From positions 1,736,001 through 1,800,000 of the forward strand of contig NZ_CP031969.1 of the NCBI RefSeq assembly GCF_003443735.1: a stretch of 64,000 nucleotides of DNA, given 5' to 3'. Position numbers and translations under genes: made by a program. The notes under the pieces are model-generated. The model ran no database searches, was not told the DNA's origin, and was given only the letters and a program-made list of their open reading frames with translations. Positions 10,440 through 23,161 of the stretch are shown here, one piece after another; positions within the stretch are counted from its first letter, which is position 1; every line of letters starts with the position of its first letter. Source of the DNA: Streptomyces sp. CC0208 (lineage in GTDB: Bacteria > Actinomycetota > Actinomycetes > Streptomycetales > Streptomycetaceae).

Positions 10440-10511
10440 TTGACAACTGCCACCACTCCCTTCCATCATCATTCCACTAATCGAGTAGTGGAATGATGAT
10501 GGAAGGGAGTG
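10440..10511 (+). promoter_or_regulatory. Promoter-operator copy 2: 58-bp inverted repeat ahead of gntR
   Basis: TTGACA at 10440-10445 precedes a 58-bp inverted repeat at 10454-10511 with perfect 26-bp arms (CACTCCCTTCCATC...) around ATCGAG; its core is TTCCACTA-ATCGAG-TAGTGGAA. The right arm runs up to the gntR ribosome-binding site, so the same sequence can be an operator in DNA and a hairpin in the mRNA leader. YtrA-type regulators normally repress their own operon from such sites. Confidence 0.7.
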
Positions 10512-10517
10512 AGGGCC

Positions 10518-10946
10518 GTGGAGTACCGCATCGACAGGCGGAGCGGGGTCCCCGCCTTCCAGCAGATCGTGCAGCAGACCAAGCAGGCCCTGCGCCTTGG
10601 CGTACTGGTGCCGGGTGACCGGCTGCCCACCGCCAAGGACGTCGCCGAGACGAGCGCGGTCAATCCGAACACCACCCTCAAGGCGTACCGCGAGCTGGAG
10701 CGCGAGGGCCTGGTCGAACCGCGACCGGGTCTGGGCACCTTCGTACGTCGCACGCTGGGCCGCCCCGAGACGGGCACCGACTCGCCGCTGTACGGGGAGC
10801 TGGTGGCGTGGATGGCGAAGGCGGCCGGGGCCGGTCTGGAGCAGGAGGACGTGGCCGCGCTGGTCGCGTCGGCGCTGGAGCAGCAGTACGCCCCCGCCAT
10901 CACGGCGGTCGCGGGGGCCACGACAACCAGGAGCACAGGTGAGTGA
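10518..10946 (+). CDS. YtrA-type GntR transcriptional regulator
   Basis: 142 aa. The GTG at 10518 gives the usual YtrA start (VEYRIDRRSGVPAFQQIV); an in-frame GTG at 10509 lies inside the operator repeat and is less likely. Residues 1-70 are the winged helix (LPTAKDVAETSAVNPNTTLKAY), followed by the short helical dimerisation tail that defines the subfamily. It overlaps the ABC gene by 8 bp, so regulator and exporter form one operon. Related operons answer to cell-envelope stress or peptide antibiotics; the inducer here is unknown. Confidence 0.88.
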   Translation: MEYRIDRRSGVPAFQQIVQQTKQALRLGVLVPGDRLPTAKDVAETSAVNPNTTLKAYRELEREGLVEPRPGLGTFVRRTLGRPETGTDSPLYGELVAWMAKAAGAGLEQEDVAALVASALEQQYAPAITAVAGATTTRSTGE

Positions 10947-11883
10947 CGTCATGTACGCGGGGCAGCCGGCGCTTGAGGCGCACGGGCTGGGGATGCGCTA
11001 CCGGCGGGGCTGGGCGCTGCGGGAGTGCACCTTCCGGCTTCCGGCGGGCAGGATCTGCGGGCTGGTCGGCCCCAACGGGGCGGGCAAGACCACGCTGTTG
11101 AACATCGCGGCCCATGTCCTGAAGCCGACGCAGGGCTCGCTCAGTCTGTTCGGCGAGGCACCGGGCGCGGTTGAGTCCGGTCGGCGTACGGCCTTCCTCG
11201 CGCAGGAGAAGCCGCTGTTCCGTCGCTTCACCGTGGCGGAGACCCTGCGGCTGGGGCGGGAGCTGAACCCCGGCTGGGACCAGCGCGCCGCCGAGGACAT
11301 CGTCCGCGCGGGCAACGTGCCCTTCGACGCGAAGGTCGGCACGCTCTCCGGCGGCCAGCGCACCCGCGTCGCCGTCGCCCTGGCTTTCGGCAAGCGCCCC
11401 GACCTGCTGCTGCTCGACGAGCCGATGGCGGACCTCGACCCGGTCGTGCGCCACGAGCTCATGGGCACTCTCCTCGCCGAGGCCGGCGAGCGTGGCACCA
11501 CCGTGGTGATGTCCACCCACGTCCTCGCCGAACTGGACAACGTGTGCGACTTCCTCGTCGTCGTCTCCGGCGGCGGAGTGCGCGTCGCCGGTGACGTGGA
11601 CGAGCTGATGACCATGCACACCGTGGTCACCGGGATCAAGGAGGGCGAGGGCCTGCCCGCCGCCCTCGGATACCACACCCTCGTCGAGGCCCGGACCAGC
11701 GGACGGCAGTTCACCGCGCTCATCCGCCCGGAGGGCCCGGTCACCGGCCCCTGGGAGGTGGCCGCCCCGAGCATGGAGGAACTCCTGCTCGCCTACCTCC
11801 GCTCACCCGACGCACCCCCGCTGATCACCCCCACCGCCCAGGTCCAGGGCCAGCCGTTCGGCACCGGGACGGTGGCGGCATGA
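10939..11883 (+). CDS. ABC transporter ATP-binding protein
   Basis: 314 aa. GTG 10939 has AGGAG 5 nt upstream and overlaps gntR; an ATG at 10951 is an alternative. Walker A GPNGAGKTT, signature LSGGQRTRV, Walker B LLLLDEP and H-loop STH are intact. The C-terminal extension of about 80 residues is typical of drug- or lantibiotic-type exporters paired with YtrA regulators. Its membrane partner is the next gene, translationally coupled through ATGA. Confidence 0.92.
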   Translation: MSDVMYAGQPALEAHGLGMRYRRGWALRECTFRLPAGRICGLVGPNGAGKTTLLNIAAHVLKPTQGSLSLFGEAPGAVESGRRTAFLAQEKPLFRRFTVAETLRLGRELNPGWDQRAAEDIVRAGNVPFDAKVGTLSGGQRTRVAVALAFGKRPDLLLLDEPMADLDPVVRHELMGTLLAEAGERGTTVVMSTHVLAELDNVCDFLVVVSGGGVRVAGDVDELMTMHTVVTGIKEGEGLPAALGYHTLVEARTSGRQFTALIRPEGPVTGPWEVAAPSMEELLLAYLRSPDAPPLITPTAQVQGQPFGTGTVAA

Positions 11884-12974
11884 GCACCTTCACCAACCCC
11901 TCGACCGGCGGCAGGAACGGAACAACGAACCGGACCATGAACGGCACAATGAACGCGACGAAGCACGCAACCAAGAACGGGGCCGGGAACACGAGCACCC
12001 CGCCCGCCGCCCGGCGCCCCCGCCTCAGCGGTATGACCTGGCTGGTCTGGCGCCAGCACCGGGCCGCGTTCTGGACCATCCTCGCCGCGACCGTGCTCTG
12101 CACGGCCTGGATGATCTACCAGCGCGGTCAGATGATGGACTTCCTCGACGCCTACGGCTTTCCCGCCAAGAACATCAACGACGCGGAGACGGAGTTCCAG
12201 CCGTACGCCGCCGCGTTCACTTCCGTCACCACCGGCCTCACGGCGATACCCGTCATACTCGGTGTCCTCCTCGGCGCCCCACTGCTCGCGAGCGACCTGG
12301 AGAACGGCACGGCCAAGCTGATCGCCGCCCAGTCCGTGAGCCGCAACCGCTGGCTCGCCACGAAGCTGGCCCTGGCCGGGCTGGTGGTCGTGGTCAGCAC
12401 GGTGACACTGTCGGCGGTGTTCGCCTGGTGGTGGAACCCCATCAAGGCCCCCTACCTGGACTTCGACTGGACCTCCCGGGAGTTCTTCAACACCACGGGC
12501 CCGGTGCCCGTCGCCCTCTCCCTCCTCTCCGTGTTCGGCGGGGTGCTCATTGGTGTGATCCTGCGCCGCACGCTGGCGGCCATGGTCGTGACCCTCGGCT
12601 TCACCGTCGCCCTCCAGGCCGTCTGGGGCTACTTCAAGCTGTCGCTCGGCGACATCGTCACAGCCACCAGCAAGCCCGTCAGCCCCGGTGACCTGGTGAT
12701 ATTTCCAGACATGCCCCGCACCGCGCACGAGCTCGACGCCTCGTATGTCACCGGCGGCGGCAAACTGATCGACTTGACCACGTGTGCGGATGCGCAGACG
12801 GAGCAGGCGGCTCAGCTGTGCATGAAGAAGGCAGACATCGTGGGTGCGTCGGTGGATTACATCCCGATGTCGCAGATGAGCGGTATGCAGTGGTTCGGAG
12901 CATCGATTCTGTTCGCCCTGACCGCCGGGATCGTGGCCTTCCTCTTCATCTGGGGACGTAAGCGGCTCGTCTGA
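11880..12974 (+). CDS. ABC transporter permease (ABC-2 type)
   Basis: 364 aa. ATG 11880 overlaps the ATPase stop by 4 bp. The N-terminal 40 residues are Asn/Thr/Lys-rich and low complexity (NGTTNRTMNGTMNATKHATKN), then MTWLVWRQHRAAFW opens the membrane domain, with about six helices. A large extracytoplasmic loop near residues 235-325 contains two Cys in its later part (TTCADAQTEQAAQLCM). The last helix ends IVAFLFIWGRKRLV, the segment duplicated in the remnant at 10027. Substrate unknown. Confidence 0.85.
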   Translation: MSTFTNPSTGGRNGTTNRTMNGTMNATKHATKNGAGNTSTPPAARRPRLSGMTWLVWRQHRAAFWTILAATVLCTAWMIYQRGQMMDFLDAYGFPAKNINDAETEFQPYAAAFTSVTTGLTAIPVILGVLLGAPLLASDLENGTAKLIAAQSVSRNRWLATKLALAGLVVVVSTVTLSAVFAWWWNPIKAPYLDFDWTSREFFNTTGPVPVALSLLSVFGGVLIGVILRRTLAAMVVTLGFTVALQAVWGYFKLSLGDIVTATSKPVSPGDLVIFPDMPRTAHELDASYVTGGGKLIDLTTCADAQTEQAAQLCMKKADIVGASVDYIPMSQMSGMQWFGASILFALTAGIVAFLFIWGRKRLV

Positions 12975-13099
12975 GGAGCCGTTCGCGCCCCCGCAGGGCA
13001 GAACGTCGAGCTGTCCTGGCGTCAGCGGCGGAGTGTCCTCCATCAGCGTCCAGGGTCTCTCGAGGTGGCTTGGCCAGCGCCCCTCATCGGTGCGGCGGC

Positions 13100-13128
13100 C
13101 GCAGGGGGCCGAGTCCACGCCCCCTGCG
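13100..13128. terminator. Hairpin between convergent permease and SDR genes
   Basis: CGCAGGGGGC / GCCCCCTGCG, 10-bp perfect stem, 9-nt loop, lying between stops at 12974 (+) and 13159 (-). Confidence 0.6.
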
Positions 13129-13158
13129 CCGCGCCGCTGAGCACCGGTCCAGGCTCGA

Positions 13159-13854
13159 TCACCAGGCCACGTCGCCGTGACGGTCGCGGAAGGTTCCCGT
13201 CGGTCCGTCGGGCCCGATGGTGGCGAGTGCGACGATCGCGTCGGTCCCCTCCGTCACGGTCTGCGGCCCACTGTGCCCGTTGAAGTCGGTCGCGGTGTAG
13301 CCGGGGTCGGCCGCGTTCACCTTCACGTCCGGCCAGGACTTCGCGTACTGCGTGGTCAGCATGGTCACGGCGGCCTTCGACGCCGTGTAGAGCGGTGCGA
13401 GAGCCCGGCCCTCGGCGCGTGCGGCGTCGTGGGTCAGCTCGAACGACCCCATGCCGCTGGACACGTTCACGATGACCGGATGCGCGGACTTGCGCAGCAG
13501 GGGCAGGAACGCGTGCGTCACCCGGACGATCCCCACGACATTGACGTCGAACACCGTCGTCGCGTCAGCGGCCGTGAGCTGCTCGGCGGGGAGGTGCGGC
13601 CCGAGGACACCCGCGTTGTTGATCAGGACGTCGATGCCGCCTTCGCGAGCCGTGATGTCGGCGGCGGCCGCGGCGACCGACGCGTCGTCGGTCACGTCGA
13701 TCCGGACGAAACGGGCGCCGAGTGCGTCGGCGGCGGCCTGGCCGCGCTCGTTGTCGCGAGCGCCGACGAGGACGGTGTGGCCGGCCGCGATCAGGCGGCG
13801 GGCGGTCTCGTACCCGAGGGACTTGTTGGCTCCGGTGATGAAGGTTGTGGTCAT
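13159..13854 (-). CDS. Short-chain dehydrogenase/reductase
   Basis: 231 aa. ATG 13854 begins MTTTFITGANKSLGYETA, with the TGxxxxxG NAD(P)-binding motif. NNAG, the catalytic Ser in VNVSSGMG, and Tyr/Lys in YTASKAAV are all present. This is a classical SDR of the small soluble kind; its substrate is unknown. It is divergent from the XRE regulator at 13957, an arrangement in which the regulator often controls the reductase. Confidence 0.9.
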   Translation of the reverse strand: MTTTFITGANKSLGYETARRLIAAGHTVLVGARDNERGQAAADALGARFVRIDVTDDASVAAAAADITAREGGIDVLINNAGVLGPHLPAEQLTAADATTVFDVNVVGIVRVTHAFLPLLRKSAHPVIVNVSSGMGSFELTHDAARAEGRALAPLYTASKAAVTMLTTQYAKSWPDVKVNAADPGYTATDFNGHSGPQTVTEGTDAIVALATIGPDGPTGTFRDRHGDVAW

Positions 13855-13956
13855 GCGTTCACTCTCGGGCCGTGACGAGGGGACAACCAGTGCCCCCCGC
13901 GACGGTAGGACTGCCAGTACCAGGCACAACGGCCGTACCGCGGCCACAATGGCCGA

Positions 13957-14835
13957 GTGGACGAGACCCTTGGCACGGCACTGCGCCGCTGGCGCGACCG
14001 GCTTTCTCCCGCCGACGTCGGGCGGCCCTCGCGGCCCGGACGACGTGCGGCGGGGTTGCGCCGCGAGGAGCTCGCCGACCTCGCGGGGCTGTCGGTCGAC
14101 TACGTGGTGCGGCTGGAGCAGGGACGTGCGACGAGCCCTTCGGCACAGGTTGTCGCGAGCCTGGCCAGGGCACTGCAACTGCAGCCCATGGAGCGCGACT
14201 ACGCCTACCGGCTGGCCGGCCTCCTCCCTCCCCAGGAGGGGATGATCTCCACGCATGTCCCGGCGGGGGTCCAACGCATGCTGGCTCGTCTCGGGGAGTA
14301 CCCCGTGGGCGTGTTCAGCGCCGACTGGACCCTGCTGTCCTGGACCCCCTCCTGGGCGGCGCTCCTGGGCGACCCCGGCGCCCGGACACCCGTCGAGCGG
14401 AACCTGGTGCGGGCGGTGTTCGCCACGGGACCCTCGGGGCTCGCATCCTGGCCCGTGCTGCAGGACGGCGACACCCTGTCCACCGCCCTCGTCGCCGATC
14501 TGCGCACGGCTCTCGTCACCTATCCACGCGACCGTGGCCTGATCGACCTGGTCGAGGAACTGCGGTCCGCCAGCGCGGAGTTCGCCCGGCTGTGGGACGA
14601 GGGCGCGGTCGGTCCGCACGTCTCTGCCCGCAAGACCGTCGTACACCCCCAGGTCGGCGAGGTGACCTGCGACTGCGACGTACTGACCGTCCCGGGCTGC
14701 GACATCCGCCTCGTCGTCTACACGGTGGCCGCGGGTTCCGCCGACGCGGAGAAGCTGGAGTTCCTCCGGGTCACGAGCGGCGCGGGCGCGGACGGCGCCT
14801 CGCCGCAGGGACCCGGCCTGTTCTCCACGCCGTGA
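13957..14835 (+). CDS. XRE-family regulator with MmyB-like ligand domain
   Basis: 292 aa from GTG 13957, which lacks an obvious ribosome-binding site and may be leaderless. Residues about 5-85 form the helix-turn-helix, including GLRREELADLAGLSVDYVVRLEQGR, the standard opening of this actinobacterial family. Residues about 100-270 are the MmyB-like PAS-type domain (ADWTLLSWTPSWAALLGD), which binds a fatty acid in the studied homologue. Divergent from the SDR gene, its likely target. Confidence 0.87.
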   Translation: MDETLGTALRRWRDRLSPADVGRPSRPGRRAAGLRREELADLAGLSVDYVVRLEQGRATSPSAQVVASLARALQLQPMERDYAYRLAGLLPPQEGMISTHVPAGVQRMLARLGEYPVGVFSADWTLLSWTPSWAALLGDPGARTPVERNLVRAVFATGPSGLASWPVLQDGDTLSTALVADLRTALVTYPRDRGLIDLVEELRSASAEFARLWDEGAVGPHVSARKTVVHPQVGEVTCDCDVLTVPGCDIRLVVYTVAAGSADAEKLEFLRVTSGAGADGASPQGPGLFSTP

Positions 14836-14973
14836 CGGACGAGGTCCGCAACGGCTCCGCCGCCAGGCGGACCCTGACCACGGCACCGCGCGGGTCGTGG
14901 GAGACCGGGGTCACAGTGTCGTTGCGGGCAAGGTCACAGCCGTGCCCTCTGCTGCTCGTTCGTCGATCTGGCC

Positions 14974-14979
14974 TAGCAT
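14974..14979 (+). promoter_or_regulatory. -10 element of a leaderless mutA transcript
   Basis: TAGCAT lies 6 nt before the mutA ATG at 14986, so the transcript would begin at or next to the start codon. No Shine-Dalgarno is present. The -35 is unclear. Confidence 0.45.
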
Positions 14980-14985
14980 CCGAGC

Positions 14986-16793
14986 ATGACGGTCCTGCCT
15001 GACGACGGGCTCTCGCTGGCCGCCGAGTTCCCTGACGCGAACCTTGATCAGTGGCACAGCCTGGTGGCCGGTGTCCTGCGCAAGTCGGGCAAGGAAGTCT
15101 CCGGCGCGGCAGCGGAGGACGCCCTGTCCACCGCGCTCGAGGACGGGCTGCGCACCCGCCCCCTGTACACCGCGCACGACGCCGCACCCGACCCCGGCTT
15201 CCCCGGTTTCGCGCCCTTCGTGCGCGGCGCCCGTGCCGAGGGGAACACCGCCGGCGGCTGGGACGTACGGCAGCGGCACGCGGTCGCCGACAACGGTGCG
15301 GTGCTCACCGACCTGGAGAACGGTGTCACCTCGCTGTGGCTGGTCGCCGGCGAGGGCGGCATCCCGGTCGCCTCGCTCGGCCAGGTCCTCGACGGGGTCT
15401 ACCTGGACCTCGCGCCGGTCGTCCTGGACGCGGGAGGTCAATTCCCGGCCGCCGCACAGGAGTTGCTGCGGATCTACGAGGAGCGCGGCATCGACGGCGA
15501 GGCCGTGCGCGGCAACCTCGGCGCCGATCCGCTCGGCCACGAGGCCCGTACCGGCGAGGTGTCGGACTTCGCGCCCGTCGTCCCGCTCGCGCGCAAGTGC
15601 GTCGAGGAGTACCCGGGGCTGCGGGCGCTGACCGTGGACGCGCTGCCGTACCACGAGGCCGGCGGTTCGGCCGCGCAGGAGCTGGGCGCCTCGATCGCCA
15701 CCGGTGTCGCCTATCTGCGGGGGCTGACCGAGGCCGGGCTGAGCGTCGAACAGGCCTGTGGGCAGCTGGAGTTCAGGTACGCGGCGACAGCCGACCAGTT
15801 CCTGACGATCGCCAAGCTGCGGGCCGCGCGCCGGCTGTGGGCGCGGGTCGCCGAGGTGTGCGGGGCACCCGGTGCGGGTGCGCAGGCGCAGCACGCCGTG
15901 GTGTCGCCGGTGATGATGACCCGCCGCGACCCGTGGGTGAACATGCTGCGGGCGACGATCGCCACCCTCGCCGCCGGGGTCGGCGGGGCGGAGGCCGTCA
16001 CCGTGCTGCCCTTCGACCACGCGCTCGGCCTGCCGGACGCGTTCGCGCGCCGTGTCGCCCGCAACACCTCGACGATCCTGGTCGAGGAGTCGCACCTGTC
16101 CCGGGTCATCGACCCCGCGGGCGGCTCCTGGTACGTGGAGCAGTTGACCGACGAACTCGCCGAGGCCGCCTGGCGGTTCTTCCGGACGATCGAACGCGAC
16201 GGCGGCCAGGCGGCCGTCCTGCGCTCCGGCCGGCTCCGCACCGACCTCGCCACGACGTGGGCGCAGCGCTCGAAGAAGCTCGCCACCCGGCGCGAACCCG
16301 TCACCGGCGTCAGCGAGTTCCCGCACCTCGACGAGAAGCCCGTACAGCGTGCCGCGGCGCCCGAGCCTCGCACCGGCGGTCTGCCCCGCGTGCGGCGCGA
16401 CGAGGCGTACGAGGACCTGCGCGCCCGCTCCGACGCCCACCTCGCGGCGACCGGGTCCCGGCCGCGTGTCTTCCTGGCCGCGCTCGGTCCCGCCGCCGCC
16501 CACACCGCGCGCCTGACCTTCGCCGCCAACCTCTTCCAGGCCGGTGGCATCGAGCCGGTCACCGAGGGCACCTTCGAGGAGAGCGGCGCCACCGAGGTCT
16601 GCCTGTGCTCCAGCGACGCCCTGTACGAGGAGCGGGCCGACGAGGTCGCGGAAACCCTCAAGTCGGCAGGCGCGCAGCACGTGTTCCTCGCCGGGCGGCC
16701 CGGACAGTACTCCGGCGTGGACTCCTATGTCTTCGCGGGCTGCGACGCTGTCGCCGTGCTCACCGCCACCCTCGACCGCATGGGAGTGTCCTG

Positions 16794-16794
<1 letters not shown>
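14986..16794 (+). CDS. mutA: Methylmalonyl-CoA mutase small (beta) subunit
   Basis: 602 aa. Homologous to the large subunit over the TIM barrel ([48 protein letters not shown]), but the C-terminal cobalamin-type domain (about 480-602) lacks the DxHxxG motif, as is normal for the non-catalytic MutA. It pairs with MutB to interconvert (R)-methylmalonyl-CoA and succinyl-CoA, linking propionyl-CoA breakdown to the TCA cycle and, in Streptomyces, feeding methylmalonyl-CoA pools for polyketides. The stop overlaps the mutB start (TGATG). Confidence 0.95.
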
Positions 16795-18964
<2,170 letters not shown>

Positions 18965-18968
<4 letters not shown>

Positions 18969-19951
18969 TCGAGCTCGACGCGTATGTGAAGGGCGTGCTC
19001 GACGGGAAGCGGGCGATCGTCGCCCGCGCCATCACCCTCGTCGAGTCCACCCACCCCCGACACCGGTCACTGGCCCAGGAGTTGCTCACCGAGCTGCTTC
19101 CGCACAGCGGCCGGGCCCGGCGGATCGGGGTCAGCGGGGTGCCGGGCGTGGGGAAGTCGACGTTCATCGACGCGTTCGGCACCATGCTCACCTCGCTGGG
19201 ACACCGGGTGGCCGTGCTCGCCGTGGACCCGTCCTCCAGCCGTACGGGCGGCTCGATCCTGGGCGACAAGACCCGGATGGAGCGCCTGGCCGTCGACCCG
19301 GCCGCCTTCGTCCGGCCCTCCCCCAGCGCGGGCACGCTCGGTGGGGTGGCGAAGGCGACCCGGGAGTCGATGGTCGTGATGGAGGCCGCCGGCTACGACG
19401 TGATCCTGGTCGAGACCGTCGGCGTCGGGCAGTCGGAGACCGCGGTGGCCGACATGGTCGACTCCTTCCTGCTGCTGAGTCTGGCCCGCACCGGCGACCA
19501 ACTCCAGGGCATCAAGAAGGGTGTTCTGGAGCTGGCCGACGTGATCGCGGTCAACAAGGCGGACGGCCCGCACGAGCGCGACGCCCGCGCTGCCGCACGT
19601 GAACTGGCGGGCGCCCTGCGGCTCATGCACGGCAAGGACGCCTTCTGGACTCCCCCGGTGCTCAGTTGCAGCGCCCGCGAGGCGACCGGCCTGGACGTGG
19701 TGTGGGAACGCCTGGAACAGCACCGGAGCCTCCTCGACTCGACCGGTCGGCTCACTGCCAAGCGCCGGGACCAGCAGGTCGGTTGGGCCTGGGCGATGGT
19801 CCGGGACGAACTGCTCGGCCGTCTGCACGCCGACCCAGCCGTCCAGTCCCTCGCCCCGGACCTCGAACAGCAGGTCCGCGACGGCCGGTTGACGGCCACA
19901 CTCGCCGCCGAGCGCATCCTCGGGGCGTTCGGCGGCATCACGAGGAACTGA
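18965..19951 (+). CDS. meaB: MeaB, methylmalonyl-CoA mutase-associated GTPase
   Basis: 328 aa from GTG 18965. P-loop [27 protein letters not shown] (base-switch region), ETVGVGQSE (switch II) and NKAD guanine specificity are all present. MeaB gates loading of adenosylcobalamin into the mutase and protects it from inactivation. Position directly behind mutB fits the assignment. The C-terminal helices (about 265-328) form the dimerisation arm. Confidence 0.95.
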
Positions 19952-20052
19952 CCGCCCGGCACCTGAATGGCGGTCACTCGTGGCGCCGGGCTCTGAACTT
20001 CAGTGCGCGGCCAGCCACTTGGCCGACCAGGTCGCCGACGCCCTGGGGGGCG

Positions 20053-20084
20053 CAGCCCCAACCCGCCTGGTTCGGCGGGGGCTG
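20053..20084. terminator. Hairpin between meaB and the STAS-ANTAR gene
   Basis: CAGCC...CCCGCC / GGCGGG...GGCTG, an 11-bp bulged stem with a 6-nt loop, between convergent stops at 19951 and 20120. Confidence 0.5.
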
Positions 20085-20119
20085 CTGGAGTTCACCGGTG
20101 AGAGCGGGGCCCGCGGAAC

Positions 20120-20914
20120 TCACGCGGCCGGTGGAGGCGTGGCCTGCTGATCCGGCCCCTGCTGCGCCTGCCCCCGCTCCCGCACCTTGGCGACGGCCGC
20201 CGCCATCTGCTGTTGCACCTGTTCCGGCACCGCAGCTCCATGGATGGCACCCATCAGCTCCTGGGCGAGCTCGTGCAGCTTGGTGTTGGTGTTCTGGGAG
20301 GCGGTGACCAGCACCGTCCAGGCGTCCTCGGCACTCAGCCCGAAGGAAGCCATGACGATCCCGCGGGCCACGTCGATGGCCGGTCTGGTCCGCATGGCCC
20401 GGCGCAGCTGGTCGACCTCCAGGCGCAGTTCCTGATCGACATCCATGGGCTGCGGCTGTTCCTCCACGGCGGGGACATGACCGGGAGGGCCGGGGACAGG
20501 ACCAGGCACGGGTCCGGCGGCCGGGGCTCCCGGACCTTCGGGCCGCGCGGAATGCTCGGTCACGAACAGCTCCCGGGCCCCGGTCAGCTCGAGCAGGCGT
20601 CCGACGGCCGGACTGTACGCCCGGACGGTGACCGTCTTGCCCTGGTCGAGGGCCTCCCGGCGCAGGCTCAGCAGGACGTTGAAGCCACCGCAGTCACAGA
20701 ACCGGACCTCGTCGAGATCCAGGTCCACACCGGTGGCCGAGTGGTCGAGGACGGCGTTGAGCTCGGACTGAAGCTCCTGGGCTCCCAGGTCGAACTCTCC
20801 CCGACAGATGACAACCGTTCGTTCCCCGGCCGGCAGAACCTCGATCGTGGCCAGACACGGCGGGCGCGCGTCCAGCGTGGTGAGGGGCTGCGCCGAGTGC
20901 GCAGGCTCCGGCAT
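20120..20914 (-). CDS. STAS-ANTAR fusion protein (anti-sigma-antagonist-like plus RNA-binding antiterminator domain)
   Basis: 264 aa. ATG 20914 is preferred over ATG 20929 because AGGGAGAGG precedes it. Residues about 20-130 form a STAS domain (EVRFCDCGGFNVLLSLRREA). In classical antagonists the motif is DSSG or DCSG, with the second Ser phosphorylated; here that position is Gly. A Pro/Gly linker (about 140-165) leads to an ANTAR helical domain (about 170-235: ELRLEVDQLRRAMRTRPAIDVARGIVM), which in studied proteins binds paired RNA hairpins. The tail is Gln/Pro-rich. Role: probably a regulator whose partner switching is not phosphorylation-gated (inference). Confidence 0.8.
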   Translation of the reverse strand: MPEPAHSAQPLTTLDARPPCLATIEVLPAGERTVVICRGEFDLGAQELQSELNAVLDHSATGVDLDLDEVRFCDCGGFNVLLSLRREALDQGKTVTVRAYSPAVGRLLELTGARELFVTEHSARPEGPGAPAAGPVPGPVPGPPGHVPAVEEQPQPMDVDQELRLEVDQLRRAMRTRPAIDVARGIVMASFGLSAEDAWTVLVTASQNTNTKLHELAQELMGAIHGAAVPEQVQQQMAAAVAKVRERGQAQQGPDQQATPPPAA

Positions 20915-21009
20915 GACCCTCTCCCTCATGTGCTCGGCTGCCTCTGTCCCTCAGATTCCCTTCTGCCGCCAACATACGTCAACCAATACACGAAATAAAG
21001 TTCGGGTTT

Positions 21010-21039
21010 TTGAATACGTGAATGCTTGGTCGCTAGACT
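21010..21039 (+). promoter_or_regulatory. Promoter of the small winged-helix gene (leaderless)
   Basis: TTGAAT (21010-21015), an 18-bp spacer, and TAGACT (21034-21039), only 6 nt before the ATG at 21046. The surrounding 20940-21045 is unusually AT-rich for this genome and also serves the divergent STAS-ANTAR gene. Confidence 0.6.
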
Positions 21040-21045
21040 GCTGCC

Positions 21046-21387
21046 ATGGATGGAGTGCCCGAGTCTCACACCGGATGGACGTTCGTCACCAACCACGCAA
21101 GGGTGCTGGCCGCGATCGCCGACAACCCCAGCACCCGGATCCGCGACATCGCCGCACACTGCCGCCTCACCGAACGCGCCGTGCAGAAGATCATTTCCGA
21201 TCTGGAGCAGGACGGGTACCTCTCGCACGTGCGGGAGGGGCGCACGAACTCCTACCGCATCGACCCCGGCAAGGTCCTGCGCCATCCCGCCGAGGCGGGC
21301 CTGACGGTGGCGTCGCTGCTCTCCCTGCTCGTCCAGGACGAGGCGGACCGCAGCCCGCTCCCCGACAGGCGGCCCACCCCGGCCTGA
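21046..21387 (+). CDS. Small winged-helix (MarR/ArsR-like) DNA-binding protein
   Basis: 113 aa. Residues about 12-75 give a clear winged helix (HARVLAAIADNPSTRIRDIAAHCRLTERAVQKIISDLEQDGYLSHVREGRTNSY), then a short helical tail. No ligand domain, and no Cys or His metal site. Divergent from the STAS-ANTAR gene across an AT-rich promoter region, so it may autoregulate and control that gene (inference). Conserved in streptomycetes as far as I can recall, but without assigned function. Confidence 0.75.
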   Translation: MDGVPESHTGWTFVTNHARVLAAIADNPSTRIRDIAAHCRLTERAVQKIISDLEQDGYLSHVREGRTNSYRIDPGKVLRHPAEAGLTVASLLSLLVQDEADRSPLPDRRPTPA

Positions 21388-21413
21388 CACCGCGGCGAAC
21401 GGAACCTGTCACG

Positions 21414-21445
21414 GCCCAGGCCCCGGCAGGTTCGCGGGCCTGGGC
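21414..21445. terminator. Hairpin between the winged-helix gene and rox
   Basis: GCCCAGGCCC / GGGCCTGGGC, perfect 10-bp stem with a 12-nt loop, in the 200-bp gap between convergent genes. Confidence 0.6.
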
Positions 21446-21587
21446 AGGCTCGGCGGGACGGCACTCCCGCGATCACGACGGCCGTTGCCCCACCGCCACG
21501 CCACCGAATGCCCCACTCCCACGTCCGCCGCCCTCCAGGACACCGGGCGCCGGCGGGCCGGCGTCACCGCTCCCGTCGGTCGCACGC

Positions 21588-23084
<1,497 letters not shown>

Positions 23085-23099
23085 CTATACGTTGAAGAG

Positions 23100-23126
23100 G
23101 GCAAGGAGAGCGGTGATCTCCTTGCC
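23100..23126 (-). terminator. Hairpin between the HlyC-type operon and rox
   Basis: GGCAAGGAGA / TCTCCTTGCC, perfect 10-bp stem, loop GCGGTGA, 36 bp past the stop at 23162. It insulates rox from the upstream operon. Confidence 0.65.
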
Positions 23127-23161
23127 TTTCCTCATGAGCGTCCCGTCGCGTACAGCCGCCC

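Noticed and set aside
14836..14985. Possible cobalamin riboswitch ahead of mutA
   Set aside because: The gap is only 150 bp, has no B12-box-like conserved core, and the -10 element abuts the start codon, leaving no leader.
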